Of a stretch of 35,415 nt of DNA, positions 8,353-16,733 are shown piece by piece (the stretch's first letter is position 1; each line of letters starts with the position of its first letter). The notes beneath the pieces were generated by a model. The model did no database searches, was not told the DNA's origin, and saw nothing but the letters and a program-made list of their open reading frames with translations. This stretch comes from Bacillota bacterium (GTDB lineage: Bacteria > Bacillota > Limnochordia > DTU080): assembly GCA_012838035.1 (NCBI GenBank), contig DUQB01000055.1, forward strand, positions 1-35,415. The letters are read 5' to 3'. The position numbers and the translations under genes are program-made.

Positions 8353-10236
8353 ATGTGGCAGTTGGCAAACCGTGTGAGCATCATCTGCACAATCATACTG
8401 ATCACGCTGCTCACAGGAGCAGGCGGCATTTTAGGCGTTTTTGCCTCTGAACCGGACTTGTCTCAATCTTACGGCGCCGAAGCAAATCCCACCGGCGAAC
8501 CGATAGGTGGCGGAGTGGGTTACGGTAAGGTAATTACAAACGGTGATTTTCTGGTGACCAGTAGGGAAGAGTTCTTAGATGCGCTCCAAAAAGCCGCACC
8601 TGGGCAAGTCATCTATCTGCCGCCTCATGTAGAAATCGATTTAACCGGCTGGGAAAACGTGGACATCCCAGGTGGAATTACCATCGCGGGCAATCGCGGT
8701 ATGAGCGGTGCAGCAGGACCGCTCATCTATACCAATCAACTGCAGACCTTCCCCCTGTTTAATGTAACAGGCGCCGACGTGCGCATTACGGGAATCAGGT
8801 TGCGCGGCCCCAGTCCTGCCGTACCCGACTCCATAGCCATAAGGGTTATGGGCCACCATGTGGAAATTGACAACTGTGAAATATTTAACTGGAGTTATGC
8901 GGGAATAGCGGTGCTCCGAGCTCTGGACGCCTACATACACCACAATTACATCCACAACGTGCGCCGCCCGGGTCTAGGCTATCCCGTCGTCTTTGATACG
9001 GCAACCGGTTTAGTTGAAGCCAACATTTTCGACTACTACCGGCATGCCATCGCCGCGACCGGCACCAAAGGCACAGGTTATGAAGCTTGCTACAACATTG
9101 TGTACGGCAACGCCATCAGTCACGCCTTCGACATGCACGGCGGCACGGACTACTGTCCAAAACCTACGCAAAGCTGTACGCCGCACGATGTCTTCATGGC
9201 CGGCGACTACTTGGACATCCATCACAATACGTTTTACATCAACGACTACGACGCCATCCGTATCCGCGGCGTGGCACGCGATTACGTATCCGTACACCAC
9301 AACTGGTTTATCAACCCAAATGCAAGCAGAGCCTTCCGCTTCTACTACTATTACGGCGGCAATGCTCATGTCTATGATAATGTGTATGGAACGGAAAAGC
9401 GGCTCATTGCAGAAGCGGTCAAGCCCGACCCGTTTATCTATGCCGTAGGAACGAATATCCTGCAAGGTCCTGCTGATCCTACGCAAATCCGCTTTGGTTT
9501 TGATGGGACTAGCGGCACGGAGCCGCTCAGCGGCGCAGCCCATATCGGCTTGCTGCCTATAACTGTAGATGGCACCATTGCCGACTTGGTCGCCTTGCGT
9601 TTAGTAAGGATCTTATTGGACGATAGCGTGATTTATCAGGAAGAAGACATCCCTCCTTCCGGGTCTATTACCATAGATACCACACAACTGTCCGATGGAG
9701 CGCACAACTTGATCGTGAAGATCGATTTCGATCCGGGCTTTACAATGCAGCAACAGCTGCAGTTTTATGTTAAGAATCGGTGGAGTTTTCAGGACTACTT
9801 GCTTCCGCCCAGTTACTCCGGTTGGTTTGGGCTCATAGACAACTCGCGGACCAGTGCCGCTTCATCTGGTTGGGATTATGCTACCGATACACCGGCCGCC
9901 TTCTATAACGATGGCGATCGTCTGGTGAACACTGAAGCAGGAACGCAATACCTCATCTGGGAAACCAAACGGCTCCAGAGCGTTAAGGCCGTTGTGTACA
10001 GCAAAACGCCGCAATCCCAGGGCATTCTCTTTGCCGTCTCGCCGGATCAGGAAGTATGGTACCCATTGGAGTATCAAATGACCTTGATCGGACCAAACGC
10101 TGCCGGGTGGTATCAGCTGGAGCTCTCAGGTGCGTTAAACCATGCCGATATGCAATGGTTCCGTCTGACCCTGACCGACGAGGCCGGACCTGGTGACATC
10201 CAATTAGGTGAGCTCCACTTTTCCGGTCTGCTTTAA
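8353..10236 (+). CDS. Secreted right-handed beta-helix protein, pectate-lyase-like (627 aa)
   Basis: The ATG at 8353 is preferred: the in-frame ATG at 8341 directly abuts GGGAGAGG, while 8353 has better spacing. Residues 1-29 are a signal peptide (TIILITLLTGAGG..., cleavage likely near GVFASEP). Residues about 40-370 form a pectate-lyase-like parallel beta-helix. It starts with the GGGVGYG and REEFLDALQKAAPGQVIYLP regions typical of family 1 lyases, followed by helix rungs rich in His-Asn turns (HHNYIHN, HHNTFYIN, VHHNWFINP). The last ~250 residues are two beta-sandwich regions, the first with the RILLDDSVIYQE and LSDGAHNLIVKI strands of an Ig-like fold. I cannot identify calcium ligands with certainty, so lyase activity is unproven; it may only bind or cleave an acidic polysaccharide. 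A weak terminator follows at 10276. Confidence 0.82.
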   Translation: MWQLANRVSIICTIILITLLTGAGGILGVFASEPDLSQSYGAEANPTGEPIGGGVGYGKVITNGDFLVTSREEFLDALQKAAPGQVIYLPPHVEIDLTGWENVDIPGGITIAGNRGMSGAAGPLIYTNQLQTFPLFNVTGADVRITGIRLRGPSPAVPDSIAIRVMGHHVEIDNCEIFNWSYAGIAVLRALDAYIHHNYIHNVRRPGLGYPVVFDTATGLVEANIFDYYRHAIAATGTKGTGYEACYNIVYGNAISHAFDMHGGTDYCPKPTQSCTPHDVFMAGDYLDIHHNTFYINDYDAIRIRGVARDYVSVHHNWFINPNASRAFRFYYYYGGNAHVYDNVYGTEKRLIAEAVKPDPFIYAVGTNILQGPADPTQIRFGFDGTSGTEPLSGAAHIGLLPITVDGTIADLVALRLVRILLDDSVIYQEEDIPPSGSITIDTTQLSDGAHNLIVKIDFDPGFTMQQQLQFYVKNRWSFQDYLLPPSYSGWFGLIDNSRTSAASSGWDYATDTPAAFYNDGDRLVNTEAGTQYLIWETKRLQSVKAVVYSKTPQSQGILFAVSPDQEVWYPLEYQMTLIGPNAAGWYQLELSGALNHADMQWFRLTLTDEAGPGDIQLGELHFSGLL

Positions 10237-10275
10237 GCCTGTCAGCACCTACAAATAGCCGGGACCAACGACAAA

Positions 10276-10303
10276 GAGCAGCCCTGCCGGACTGCTCCGT
10301 TTC
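10276..10303. terminator. Probable bidirectional terminator between convergent genes
   Basis: The hairpin GAGCAG-10 nt-CTGCTC lies between the beta-helix gene and nfnB, which converge. The minus-strand copy is followed by TTTGTCGTTGG and the plus-strand copy by CGTTTCAT. The short U-tracts make this a modest call. Confidence 0.5.
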
Positions 10304-10338
10304 ATATCCATAGCGTGCCGTGCCGCTGACGCTCACTT

Positions 10339-11736
10339 TTACTGACTGACGGTTGCGTTGCTCTTGCTTAGCAGATACTCATGGATTGCGGCAGCCGCCC
10401 GCTTGCCCGCTCCCATGGCCGCAATCACCGTAGCAGCGCCGGTAACGATGTCGCCGCCTGCGTAAAAGCCCGGTATATTCGTAGCGCCGGTGTTCTCATC
10501 AGCAACTATATAGCCGTGCTTGGTGACGGTCAAGCCTTGCGTGGTGCGGGTTAGGATAGGATTAGGCCCTTGTCCGATGGCGACGATCACCGTATCGGTA
10601 TCAATTTGGAACTCCGAATCGGGTATGGGAATAGGCGAACGCCTACCGGAAGCATCGGGTTCGCCTAGACGCATTTTTTGGCAGACTACCCCGACGACCT
10701 CACCTTGCTCATTACCCAAAATGCGGAGCGGACTACTGAGACAGATGAAGTTGACGCCCTCTTCTAAAGCATTCTCTATCTCTTCAGCTCTGGCCGGCAT
10801 TTCTTCCCTGGAGCGACGGTATACGATATTGACTTCTGCGGCGCCTAGCCGTAAAGCCGTACGAGCGGCATCCATAGCCACGTTCCCTGCGCCAAAGACG
10901 CAAACACGCTTTCCGACGCGCACCGGAGTATCGTATTTGGGGAACACATAGGCTTTCATCAAGTTCACCCGAGTAAGAAACTCGTTGGCGGAATACACAC
11001 CGGCGAGGCTCTCCCCAGGGATGTTCAGAAAATAGGGCAGTCCGGCGCCCGTACCGATAAACACGGCTTGGTACCCTTCCTCTTTCAGCTCATCAATTGT
11101 GACCGTCTGCCCTACGGCCACATTCACTTGGAAGTCGACTCCCAAACGCCTGATGTAGTTGATCTCCTCATCTACGATTTTCTTAGGCAACCGGAACTCA
11201 GGGATACCGTAACGCAACACGCCGCCGGCTTCATGTAACGACTCAAATACCGTCACCGGATAGCCCAACAGGGCCAAATCCGCAGCAGCGGTCAAGCCGG
11301 CCGGTCCGGACCCGATAACAGCCACTTTTTCCCGCCGTTTCACAGGGATTTCGGGAATGGCGTCCGTCTTGGCGGCGTTATCGGCCACATGGCGCTCCAA
11401 AAGACCGATAGCCACAGGCTCGCCTTTGCGCCCGACGACGCAGTACTTCTCGCACTGGTTCTCCTGCGGGCATACACGGCCGCAAATCGCAGGCAGACTG
11501 TTCTTCTCCTTGATTATCGCCAGAGCATTATCGACCTGACCGTCTTTAAGAGCCTGTATGAACTGGGGAATGGGTACCTCAACCGGACAACCTTTGACAC
11601 ACGCCGGTTTTTTACATTGTAAGCAGCGTGCAGCCTCCGCTAAGGCCATCTCAGACGTAATGCCGTCACTGACTTCATCGAAATTGCGAATACGTACCTG
11701 GGGATCCTGTTTGATTGCTTCTACACGCTTGCTCAT
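10339..11736 (-). CDS. nfnB: NfnB: NADPH/ferredoxin subunit of electron-bifurcating transhydrogenase (465 aa)
   Basis: This is a GltD-like flavoprotein, often annotated as glutamate synthase small subunit. Its gene overlaps by 4 nt a preceding ferredoxin-NADP reductase alpha-type gene, which is the nfnA-nfnB arrangement. Two cysteine groups for [4Fe-4S] clusters are seen: C38, C41, C46, C50 and C85, C89, C95, C99. A GSGPAG motif (142-147) binds FAD, GAGNVAMDAA (about 281-290) binds NADP(H), and GFYAGGDIVTGAATV near the end closes the FAD site. The NfnAB complex in the cytoplasm couples reduced ferredoxin and NADH to NADP+ reduction, or runs in reverse. No large GltB subunit is nearby, which argues against glutamate synthase. 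The length fits NfnB. Confidence 0.88.
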   Translation of the reverse strand: MSKRVEAIKQDPQVRIRNFDEVSDGITSEMALAEAARCLQCKKPACVKGCPVEVPIPQFIQALKDGQVDNALAIIKEKNSLPAICGRVCPQENQCEKYCVVGRKGEPVAIGLLERHVADNAAKTDAIPEIPVKRREKVAVIGSGPAGLTAAADLALLGYPVTVFESLHEAGGVLRYGIPEFRLPKKIVDEEINYIRRLGVDFQVNVAVGQTVTIDELKEEGYQAVFIGTGAGLPYFLNIPGESLAGVYSANEFLTRVNLMKAYVFPKYDTPVRVGKRVCVFGAGNVAMDAARTALRLGAAEVNIVYRRSREEMPARAEEIENALEEGVNFICLSSPLRILGNEQGEVVGVVCQKMRLGEPDASGRRSPIPIPDSEFQIDTDTVIVAIGQGPNPILTRTTQGLTVTKHGYIVADENTGATNIPGFYAGGDIVTGAATVIAAMGAGKRAAAAIHEYLLSKSNATVSQ

Positions 11737-12578
11737 TCATTTCCTCCGAGTCCGATGCGGCAAACATGCTCTTGCATGGAGACTTGTTCCGCCTTGCGAT
11801 AGAACCGTTGCCGAGCTGAGAGTTCGTCAAAATCGACCAGATGGCCGTCAAAGGCCGGTCCGTCGGTACAGGTAAACTTAGTTTCGCCACCGACGGTGAC
11901 GCGGCATCCGCCGCACATACCAGTACCGTCCACCATCACGGCATTCAAGCTGACGATGGTCGGTATGCCGTACTCCTTAGTAACGTTACAAACCGACCGC
12001 ATCATGGGTACGGGCCCGACGGCAATCACTTCATCCACCTGGTTACCAGCGGCCAAATACTCCTGTAGAGGCCCTGTTACAAAGCCTTTACTCCCCAACG
12101 AACCATCATCGGTAGCATAATACATCTCGCTGCTTACGGCGCTTAACTCGTCGCGGAGAATGAGCATAGCTTCCGTTTGTGCGCCTAAAAAGGTGACGAT
12201 CTCGTTACCGGCCTCTTTAAGCGCCTTAGCTTTAGGATATATCGGGGCGGCGCCCAATCCGCCGCATACACAGGCCACTCGGCCGACCTTTTTTATCTCA
12301 ATCGGTGTGCCTAAAGGCCCGAGCAAGTCCAAAATGTCGTCTCCCGGTTCCATTAGGGCCATTTGTGCCGTTGACTTGCCGACCTCTTGCACCACCAAAG
12401 TGATGGCGCCTCGTTCTCTGTCGTAATCGGCGATGGTTAGCGGTATGCGCTCGCCTTGCTCCGTCAGACGCAGAACGATAAATTGTCCGGGTTGCGCGTT
12501 ACGGGCAATACGGGGCGCTTCTACTACGTATAGATTGATTTTGTTAGCTAGTTGCTTCTTCTCGATGATGCGTGCCAA
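11733..12578 (-). CDS. nfnA: NfnA: FAD/[2Fe-2S] subunit of electron-bifurcating transhydrogenase (281 aa)
   Basis: The TTG at 12578 is taken as start because AGAGGG lies 6 nt upstream and the resulting N-terminus (MARIIEKKQLANKINLYVVE) matches the family; an upstream TTG at 12611 overlaps the -10 box. The protein is a dihydroorotate-dehydrogenase-electron-transfer-like reductase: the FAD-binding RIPLTIADYD segment, NAD-binding GGLGAAPIYPKA, and at the C-terminus DGTGMCGGCRV...FTC with C222, C225, C237. D217 sits at the spacing of the aspartate ligand that I recall for the [2Fe-2S] cluster of Thermotoga NfnA. It binds NADH and passes electrons to NfnB, whose gene overlaps its stop codon (ATGA). 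Confidence 0.87.
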   Translation of the reverse strand: MARIIEKKQLANKINLYVVEAPRIARNAQPGQFIVLRLTEQGERIPLTIADYDRERGAITLVVQEVGKSTAQMALMEPGDDILDLLGPLGTPIEIKKVGRVACVCGGLGAAPIYPKAKALKEAGNEIVTFLGAQTEAMLILRDELSAVSSEMYYATDDGSLGSKGFVTGPLQEYLAAGNQVDEVIAVGPVPMMRSVCNVTKEYGIPTIVSLNAVMVDGTGMCGGCRVTVGGETKFTCTDGPAFDGHLVDFDELSARQRFYRKAEQVSMQEHVCRIGLGGNE

Positions 12579-12610
12579 TGCGAGCCCTCTTTTATCTCGG
12601 TTTTGCAGCA

Positions 12611-12650
12611 ATTATAACACACCTGAAAACCTGTTACGATAACTTATCGT
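12611..12650 (-). promoter_or_regulatory. nfnAB promoter with palindromic operator candidate
   Basis: On the minus strand an extended -10 (TGTTATAAT; TATAAT at 12611-12616) lies about 33 nt before the TTG start. The position of the -35 box is covered by the perfect palindrome ACGATAA-C-TTATCGT (12636-12650), with no good -35 hexamer. A repressor or redox regulator binding there would block or assist polymerase. It does not match the Rex consensus (TTGTGA-n6-TCACAA). Confidence 0.55.
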
Positions 12651-12671
12651 CCGATCTGATGCCAAGAGAGC

Positions 12672-12689
12672 GGCGCGCATTTACGCGCC
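12672..12689 (-). terminator. GC-rich hairpin after the aldo/keto reductase gene
   Basis: GGCGCG-6 nt-CGCGCC forms a very stable stem 44 nt after the reductase stop and upstream of the nfnAB promoter. There is no U-tract, so it may be a pause site or 3'-end protection rather than a true terminator. Confidence 0.3.
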
Positions 12690-12732
12690 CAACCGGCGAT
12701 GAACAAGGGGCTGCTAAGGACGCATGGACGAC

Positions 12733-13791
12733 CTATTGAGCATCCCGTAATGCTTTCCTGATCGCCATTTTTTGTTCATCGCTCAATTTGATGGTACCTA
12801 CCGCCGCATTCTCCTCCAACTGCGCTACGGTAGAAATGCCGGGTATCAACGGTCCCATGCCGGGTAAGCTGAGCGTATAGGCCAATGTCAATTGGCTGAG
12901 CCGCATATCCCACTGTGCAGCCAATGCAGCCAGCTTCTTCACCTTGGCCATGGCGGCGTCGGTCGCAATTTTATCTAGGGTACCCTCATCAAACAGTCGA
13001 TCGCCAGGTCCCACCTGAGACAAATCGAGATAGCGATCGGTCAGTAAGCCGTTGGCCAAGGGCTGGTGAGCTACAAACGCAAGATTATTTGCAGCGCAGT
13101 AATCGAGCACGCCGCGGTATGTGGGATTTTCACCACGCAGTATATCAAATTGGTTCTGCACCGCCGCCACCTGGCAGCGACCGCCTAACTGGCGCCGGTG
13201 GGCCTGATATAGCTTAAGCTGATCAACGGTGAAGTTGGAAACCGCTAAGTAGCGCACCAGACCTCGACTCACCAGATCGCACACCGTCTCCAAGCTCTCG
13301 TCTATAGGAGTAATCTCGTCATAACGATGGAAATAAAGTACATCGATGTAGTCTATTCCCATCCGTTGCAAACTAGCATGCACGGCATCAAGGATATTAG
13401 CGCGCGACAAGCGGCAATGATTAGGCGTTTGGCCGTCCATCAAACCCATCAGTTTCGTGGCTATCACCACATTGCGCCGTTGATCCGGATTCGCCTTGAA
13501 CCATTCACCGATCAGCCTTTCGGAGTTGCCGGATGAGTTGTTGTATCTGTTGGCCGTATCCCAAAAGGTCACACCTAACTCAATTGAGCGATCGAATATC
13601 CGCATCGCTTCCTGACGATTCACTCGGGATCCGTCTCCTGTCTCCGGATACCCAAACTTCCAAGTACCCAATCCGACACATGCCGTCCACAAACCGGTAG
13701 GTCCCAGCGGCCGGTATGGCATACCATTGAACGAATTCGCCGTAAAAGGCAGGCCGTAAAGGGATTTGTTCGGCTGAGCGTAATCCATCAT
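12733..13791 (-). CDS. Aldo/keto reductase (352 aa)
   Basis: The start is the ATG at 13791, 6 nt after AAGGAGG; an in-frame ATG ten codons upstream lacks a site. It is a TIM-barrel NADPH-dependent oxidoreductase. The catalytic tetrad is visible as D78 and Y83 (WDTANRY), K113 (VIATK) and H155 (VLYFHRYD). GNSERLIGEW and the late IPGISTVAQLEENA are family signatures, the latter part of the NADPH phosphate-binding region. It belongs with the voltage-gated potassium-channel beta-subunit-like and YajO-type group, which reduces diverse aldehydes; the substrate is unknown. It has the same direction as nfnAB downstream but is separated by the nfn promoter. The terminator at 13851 isolates it from the upstream gene. 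Confidence 0.9.
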   Translation of the reverse strand: MMDYAQPNKSLYGLPFTANSFNGMPYRPLGPTGLWTACVGLGTWKFGYPETGDGSRVNRQEAMRIFDRSIELGVTFWDTANRYNNSSGNSERLIGEWFKANPDQRRNVVIATKLMGLMDGQTPNHCRLSRANILDAVHASLQRMGIDYIDVLYFHRYDEITPIDESLETVCDLVSRGLVRYLAVSNFTVDQLKLYQAHRRQLGGRCQVAAVQNQFDILRGENPTYRGVLDYCAANNLAFVAHQPLANGLLTDRYLDLSQVGPGDRLFDEGTLDKIATDAAMAKVKKLAALAAQWDMRLSQLTLAYTLSLPGMGPLIPGISTVAQLEENAAVGTIKLSDEQKMAIRKALRDAQ

Positions 13792-13850
13792 GTGATGCCT
13801 CCTTATTATGTGGTCGCTCAATCAGCGGTTAAAAGTACCTGTATCGACCG

Positions 13851-13900
13851 CAAAAAACACCACTGCCCTGCGCTTGCGATCCGTTAAGTACAGGGCAGTG
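13851..13900 (-). terminator. Rho-independent terminator of the Gfo/Idh/MocA gene
   Basis: In the minus direction the 10-bp stem CACTGCCCTG / CAGGGCAGTG (13891-13900 and 13861-13870) is followed by GTGTTTTTTG. It lies 33 nt after the stop of the oxidoreductase gene. Confidence 0.85.
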
Positions 13901-13932
13901 TAGATGCAATGCCGCTACGCAAATCTCCAGGA

Positions 13933-14859
13933 TCACTTGCGCTTCATTTGGTTCAGACGATACCCCGCGGCAAAAGCCTTGCCGTCGTAACCTGCATCGT
14001 CCATCCTGAGGTCGGTTAAATAAATGGTGCGATTATCCTGCTGCCAGGACATCCGCGCGGCTATGGCAGCCTGTTCGCCCTCCAGAATCTCTTGTAACGG
14101 CACATGTTCATCCGTATCGCCGGCTAAATAGGGAAGGATCTTCTCTAGCATCGCCCGGTACAGATTTCTGGTGTTAATGCTTAAATGCTCCACTCGCTTG
14201 TTGGTGACGATCGTAGCGAAAAACGGAGAATACACGCCGTCCGTACGCAAAGTGAGAATGGCTCTGCCTCCATTGCGCCAGGTCATTTCTATTTGACGCC
14301 GCGGCTTGTCGCACAGATGACGCACGCTGTAAATACCCGCGCCCAAGATGCCTTGGACGAGCGAATAGGCATGGATGCCGTAGTTGAATTCATCCGTGCC
14401 GGCACCGGAGTATACGTACAGCACTTCTTCATCCTCCGCCATGCCGGCTAAAAACTCAGTAACCTCATAGCAGTAGCGCAGTGAAGAACCACCGGTTACG
14501 CGTGCGCCTTTTATTTCCCATTCCAGTAGCGTGTTGATGTCCTTTAGATTACCAGCCATAGGCTTATCGATGAGAACGCTTTTACCCGCATCCACAAACG
14601 GCCGGGCGCGGTCAATATGCACATCCCAGTTACAGGAGTGCACGATGGCCAAATCAACATCGTCCACCATGGCCTCAAGCGATTCATATACTTTTGGAAT
14701 ACCGCGTTCTGCCGTGAACTCTGCAGCATACCCTGCTGGTCTTACTTCACCTGAATCATACACGCCTGCGATTTCGTGCCCGAATTCTCTTAAAATAGGC
14801 ACCCAAGCGTTTGGGTGTGATGTGTCTATGTCTACTAATCCGATACGTAATGCTTTCAT
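13933..14859 (-). CDS. Gfo/Idh/MocA-family oxidoreductase (308 aa)
   Basis: The ATG at 14859 gives an N-terminus MKALRIGLVDIDTSHPNAW that matches the Rossmann start of the family; an upstream ATG at 14976 would add 39 unrelated residues. No strong ribosome binding site precedes 14859, so the start is chosen by similarity. The NAD(P)-binding domain runs to about residue 120 and includes the SVLIDKPMAG segment (equivalent of the EKP motif, its Lys being catalytic). The C-terminal domain carries GIHAYSL, with the His expected near the substrate. The family oxidises or reduces sugars, inositols and related compounds. A sugar-binding protein gene lies upstream on the same strand, which suggests a sugar catabolic role, but each gene has its own terminator. 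Confidence 0.85.
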   Translation of the reverse strand: MKALRIGLVDIDTSHPNAWVPILREFGHEIAGVYDSGEVRPAGYAAEFTAERGIPKVYESLEAMVDDVDLAIVHSCNWDVHIDRARPFVDAGKSVLIDKPMAGNLKDINTLLEWEIKGARVTGGSSLRYCYEVTEFLAGMAEDEEVLYVYSGAGTDEFNYGIHAYSLVQGILGAGIYSVRHLCDKPRRQIEMTWRNGGRAILTLRTDGVYSPFFATIVTNKRVEHLSINTRNLYRAMLEKILPYLAGDTDEHVPLQEILEGEQAAIAARMSWQQDNRTIYLTDLRMDDAGYDGKAFAAGYRLNQMKRK

Positions 14860-15033
14860 CAATACGGAGTTTACCGGCCGGATAGGTAAACCTCCATTCC
14901 TCCCTCGCCAAGATGTAGGTAAGCATCCTCGGTAACGCTCAAGCGCAAGGTTAATGCTCGAGCATATGCCGTGCATTGTTTACTTCGCATTTAAGTGCGG
15001 CTTACCTGCTGAAAAATGTGGAAATCTCATCAT

Positions 15034-15066
15034 AAAGAGCAGCACCTCATGAGGATGCTGCTCTTT
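15034..15066 (-). terminator. Rho-independent terminator of the solute-binding protein gene
   Basis: The perfect 11-bp stem AAAGAGCAGCA / TGCTGCTCTTT encloses a further CCTCATGAGG self-complementary core. In the minus direction it is followed by ATGATGAG after the stem's own TTT; on the plus strand by TATGG. It begins 41 nt after the stop codon. Confidence 0.7.
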
Positions 15067-15106
15067 TATGGCGCATGAGTACCTACCGTCAACTTCAGCT
15101 TGCCGA

Positions 15107-16375
15107 CTAACGTGTGATAAGTAAAGCGCGTAGAGCCTCAGCGGCGGTAATCATCTCATTCCCCACCGGCTGATGGTTGTTAAAGATGTTGCCGAGATGC
15201 GTCCGCATAATGGCCTGCTCTTCGTACCATGTATCGTGATACTCAAAGTTGCGTACATAATCTTGTCCATAAAGAACCGTTGTAACCCAGGCTTTGGTTC
15301 GCTCGCTTTCGCTCTGCCCGGGAATAGTGAGATAGCGATTCCACAGATCCATATAGGGCCCCAAAGGTGACCGCTGGCGGATATCCACTTGGGCTTTTTG
15401 GCCTTCATAGCTGCTGACCCATTCCAAGAACCGCCATGCCGCATCTTGTTTCGTCGATAATGCGCAGATGCTAAACATGTGAGCATGTGCGAAATTCTTC
15501 TGTGCCGCCGGACCGGCAGGTTGCAGGGCCATTCGCCAGTTATAAGTGAAGTCGGCCGCACGTCCGGAGCCATAGGAAACCCAACCTTGCCACATGGCAT
15601 ATGCGCCTGTATAGAGACTGCCGACGGCTCTGAATCCACCAGGAGCGCCCGGCGTTACCTGCAATACATTCTGTAGCTCCAACCAATATTCAAGCATCTG
15701 GATGTGGGCTGGTTGATCTACCAAAACCTTCTCATGCTTTTCGTCAAACCAATCGTGCCCGGTCCAGTTGTATACCCAAGCCAACTCGAAGCTGTCGCCG
15801 CTTCGTACTTGGTGGTTGGTACCATAAACCCCTCTGATGGGATCGGTGAGCTTTTGCGTCAGCTGCTTAAAATCCTCCCAGTTCCAACTATCGGGGGGCG
15901 GGACCACGCCGCGCTCCGCCATCCAGTCTAAGTTCAGATAGTAGACATGCGAACCAAAGTCATAGGGGACGCCATAGTAACGCCCTTCATAGAGCGCGCC
16001 GGAAAGCATCACCGGGAAGAAATGCGTGCTTTTCAGGAGTTCGCTGTTGGCCCAACGGTCGGTGACGTCGGCAATGATACCTTGTGTTACCCATTGCGCC
16101 TTTGTTTGAGCTATGGTCTGCACGATATCGGGAGGCGCGCCTCCGGCCACCATGGTAGCCACTTTAGTGGGATAATCTGATAAAGGAAATGTCTGTACCT
16201 CAACAATTATATCCGGATTGGCTTTATGGAATTCATCCATCAACTCCGGCCAACCCTTAAGGTCGCCGTAGGTGACGAATTGCAACTTGGTGGCGGCAAA
16301 CACTGCCTGTGATACGCACAAGAACACCAGGAGCAAAAATAACCATACGTGTACGAATCGTCTGCGACAGTACAT
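15107..16375 (-). CDS. ABC-type sugar-binding protein, family 1 extracellular solute-binding (422 aa)
   Basis: The ATG at 16375 is chosen because GGGGAGG lies 7 nt upstream and the protein then begins with a signal peptide (MYCRRRFVHVWLFLLLVFLC, cleavage near VFA-ATK). The mature part starts with the classical KLQFVTYGDLKGWPELMDEF strand-helix and has the conserved VATMVAGGAPPDIV segment of family 1 binding proteins for oligosaccharides. There is no lipobox Cys, so it is a cleaved exported protein as read, unusual for a monoderm where binding proteins are generally lipid-anchored. No permease or ATPase gene of a sugar importer is next to it, so it is an orphan that must use membrane partners elsewhere, if any. 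A palindrome just upstream of the ribosome binding site may be an operator. Confidence 0.9.
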   Translation of the reverse strand: MYCRRRFVHVWLFLLLVFLCVSQAVFAATKLQFVTYGDLKGWPELMDEFHKANPDIIVEVQTFPLSDYPTKVATMVAGGAPPDIVQTIAQTKAQWVTQGIIADVTDRWANSELLKSTHFFPVMLSGALYEGRYYGVPYDFGSHVYYLNLDWMAERGVVPPPDSWNWEDFKQLTQKLTDPIRGVYGTNHQVRSGDSFELAWVYNWTGHDWFDEKHEKVLVDQPAHIQMLEYWLELQNVLQVTPGAPGGFRAVGSLYTGAYAMWQGWVSYGSGRAADFTYNWRMALQPAGPAAQKNFAHAHMFSICALSTKQDAAWRFLEWVSSYEGQKAQVDIRQRSPLGPYMDLWNRYLTIPGQSESERTKAWVTTVLYGQDYVRNFEYHDTWYEEQAIMRTHLGNIFNNHQPVGNEMITAAEALRALLITR

Positions 16376-16733
16376 AGAATAACCTCCCCTTGTTGGTATT
16401 GTTGACACGTGTCGAGTCTGCTCCTTATATCTTCCAGAACAGTTGGTATATCCCTGCGTGGTTTCTCCTGTTTGCCAAGAACAATAAACGGTTTTTCCTC
16501 GGCTTCCGGACCGCTCTAAATTCGCACTACATAGCCTGAAGTCCGTAGCAAGCTTATGGACGCAAATCGGCCTAAACGTCGTCAAAATATGTTCTACCTT
16601 GTGTTGCTGATATCGGGTATAGTAGATACGGATTTCAGCCGGCGCCTCCACATGATGCGCAGACAGATCATCATGGCAGCCGCATAATGATAACCTTTCG
16701 CAATGTGCATCGTTTTTTCCAGGGGGAGAGAGC
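16376..16733. other. Divergent intergenic region, 358 bp
   Basis: Besides the GACACGTGTC palindrome at 16404, nothing is firmly identified. A long minus-strand open frame reaches into it from the sugar-binding gene, but it lies upstream of the real ribosome binding site and signal peptide. TATAAG at about 16427-16432 (minus) could be a -10 box, without a good -35 partner. Confidence 0.4.
16404..16413 (-). promoter_or_regulatory. Palindrome upstream of the sugar-binding protein gene
   Basis: GACACGTGTC is a perfect 10-bp palindrome 28 nt ahead of the start codon. Its place in the likely 5' untranslated region would suit an operator for a sugar-responsive repressor. No clear -35/-10 pair was recognised near it. 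A 10-bp palindrome can occur by chance. Confidence 0.3.

Noticed and set aside
9010-9543. 177-residue minus-strand frame inside the beta-helix gene
   Set aside because: Antisense shadow of a gene with clear signal peptide and repeats; no ribosome binding site.
10339-11736. Glutamate synthase small subunit (GltD)
   Set aside because: Similarity is real, but the gene overlaps an nfnA-type reductase and no GltB large subunit is present, so NfnB is the better name.
12636-12650. Rex-binding site at nfnAB
   Set aside because: The palindrome ACGATAA-C-TTATCGT does not fit TTGTGA-n6-TCACAA.
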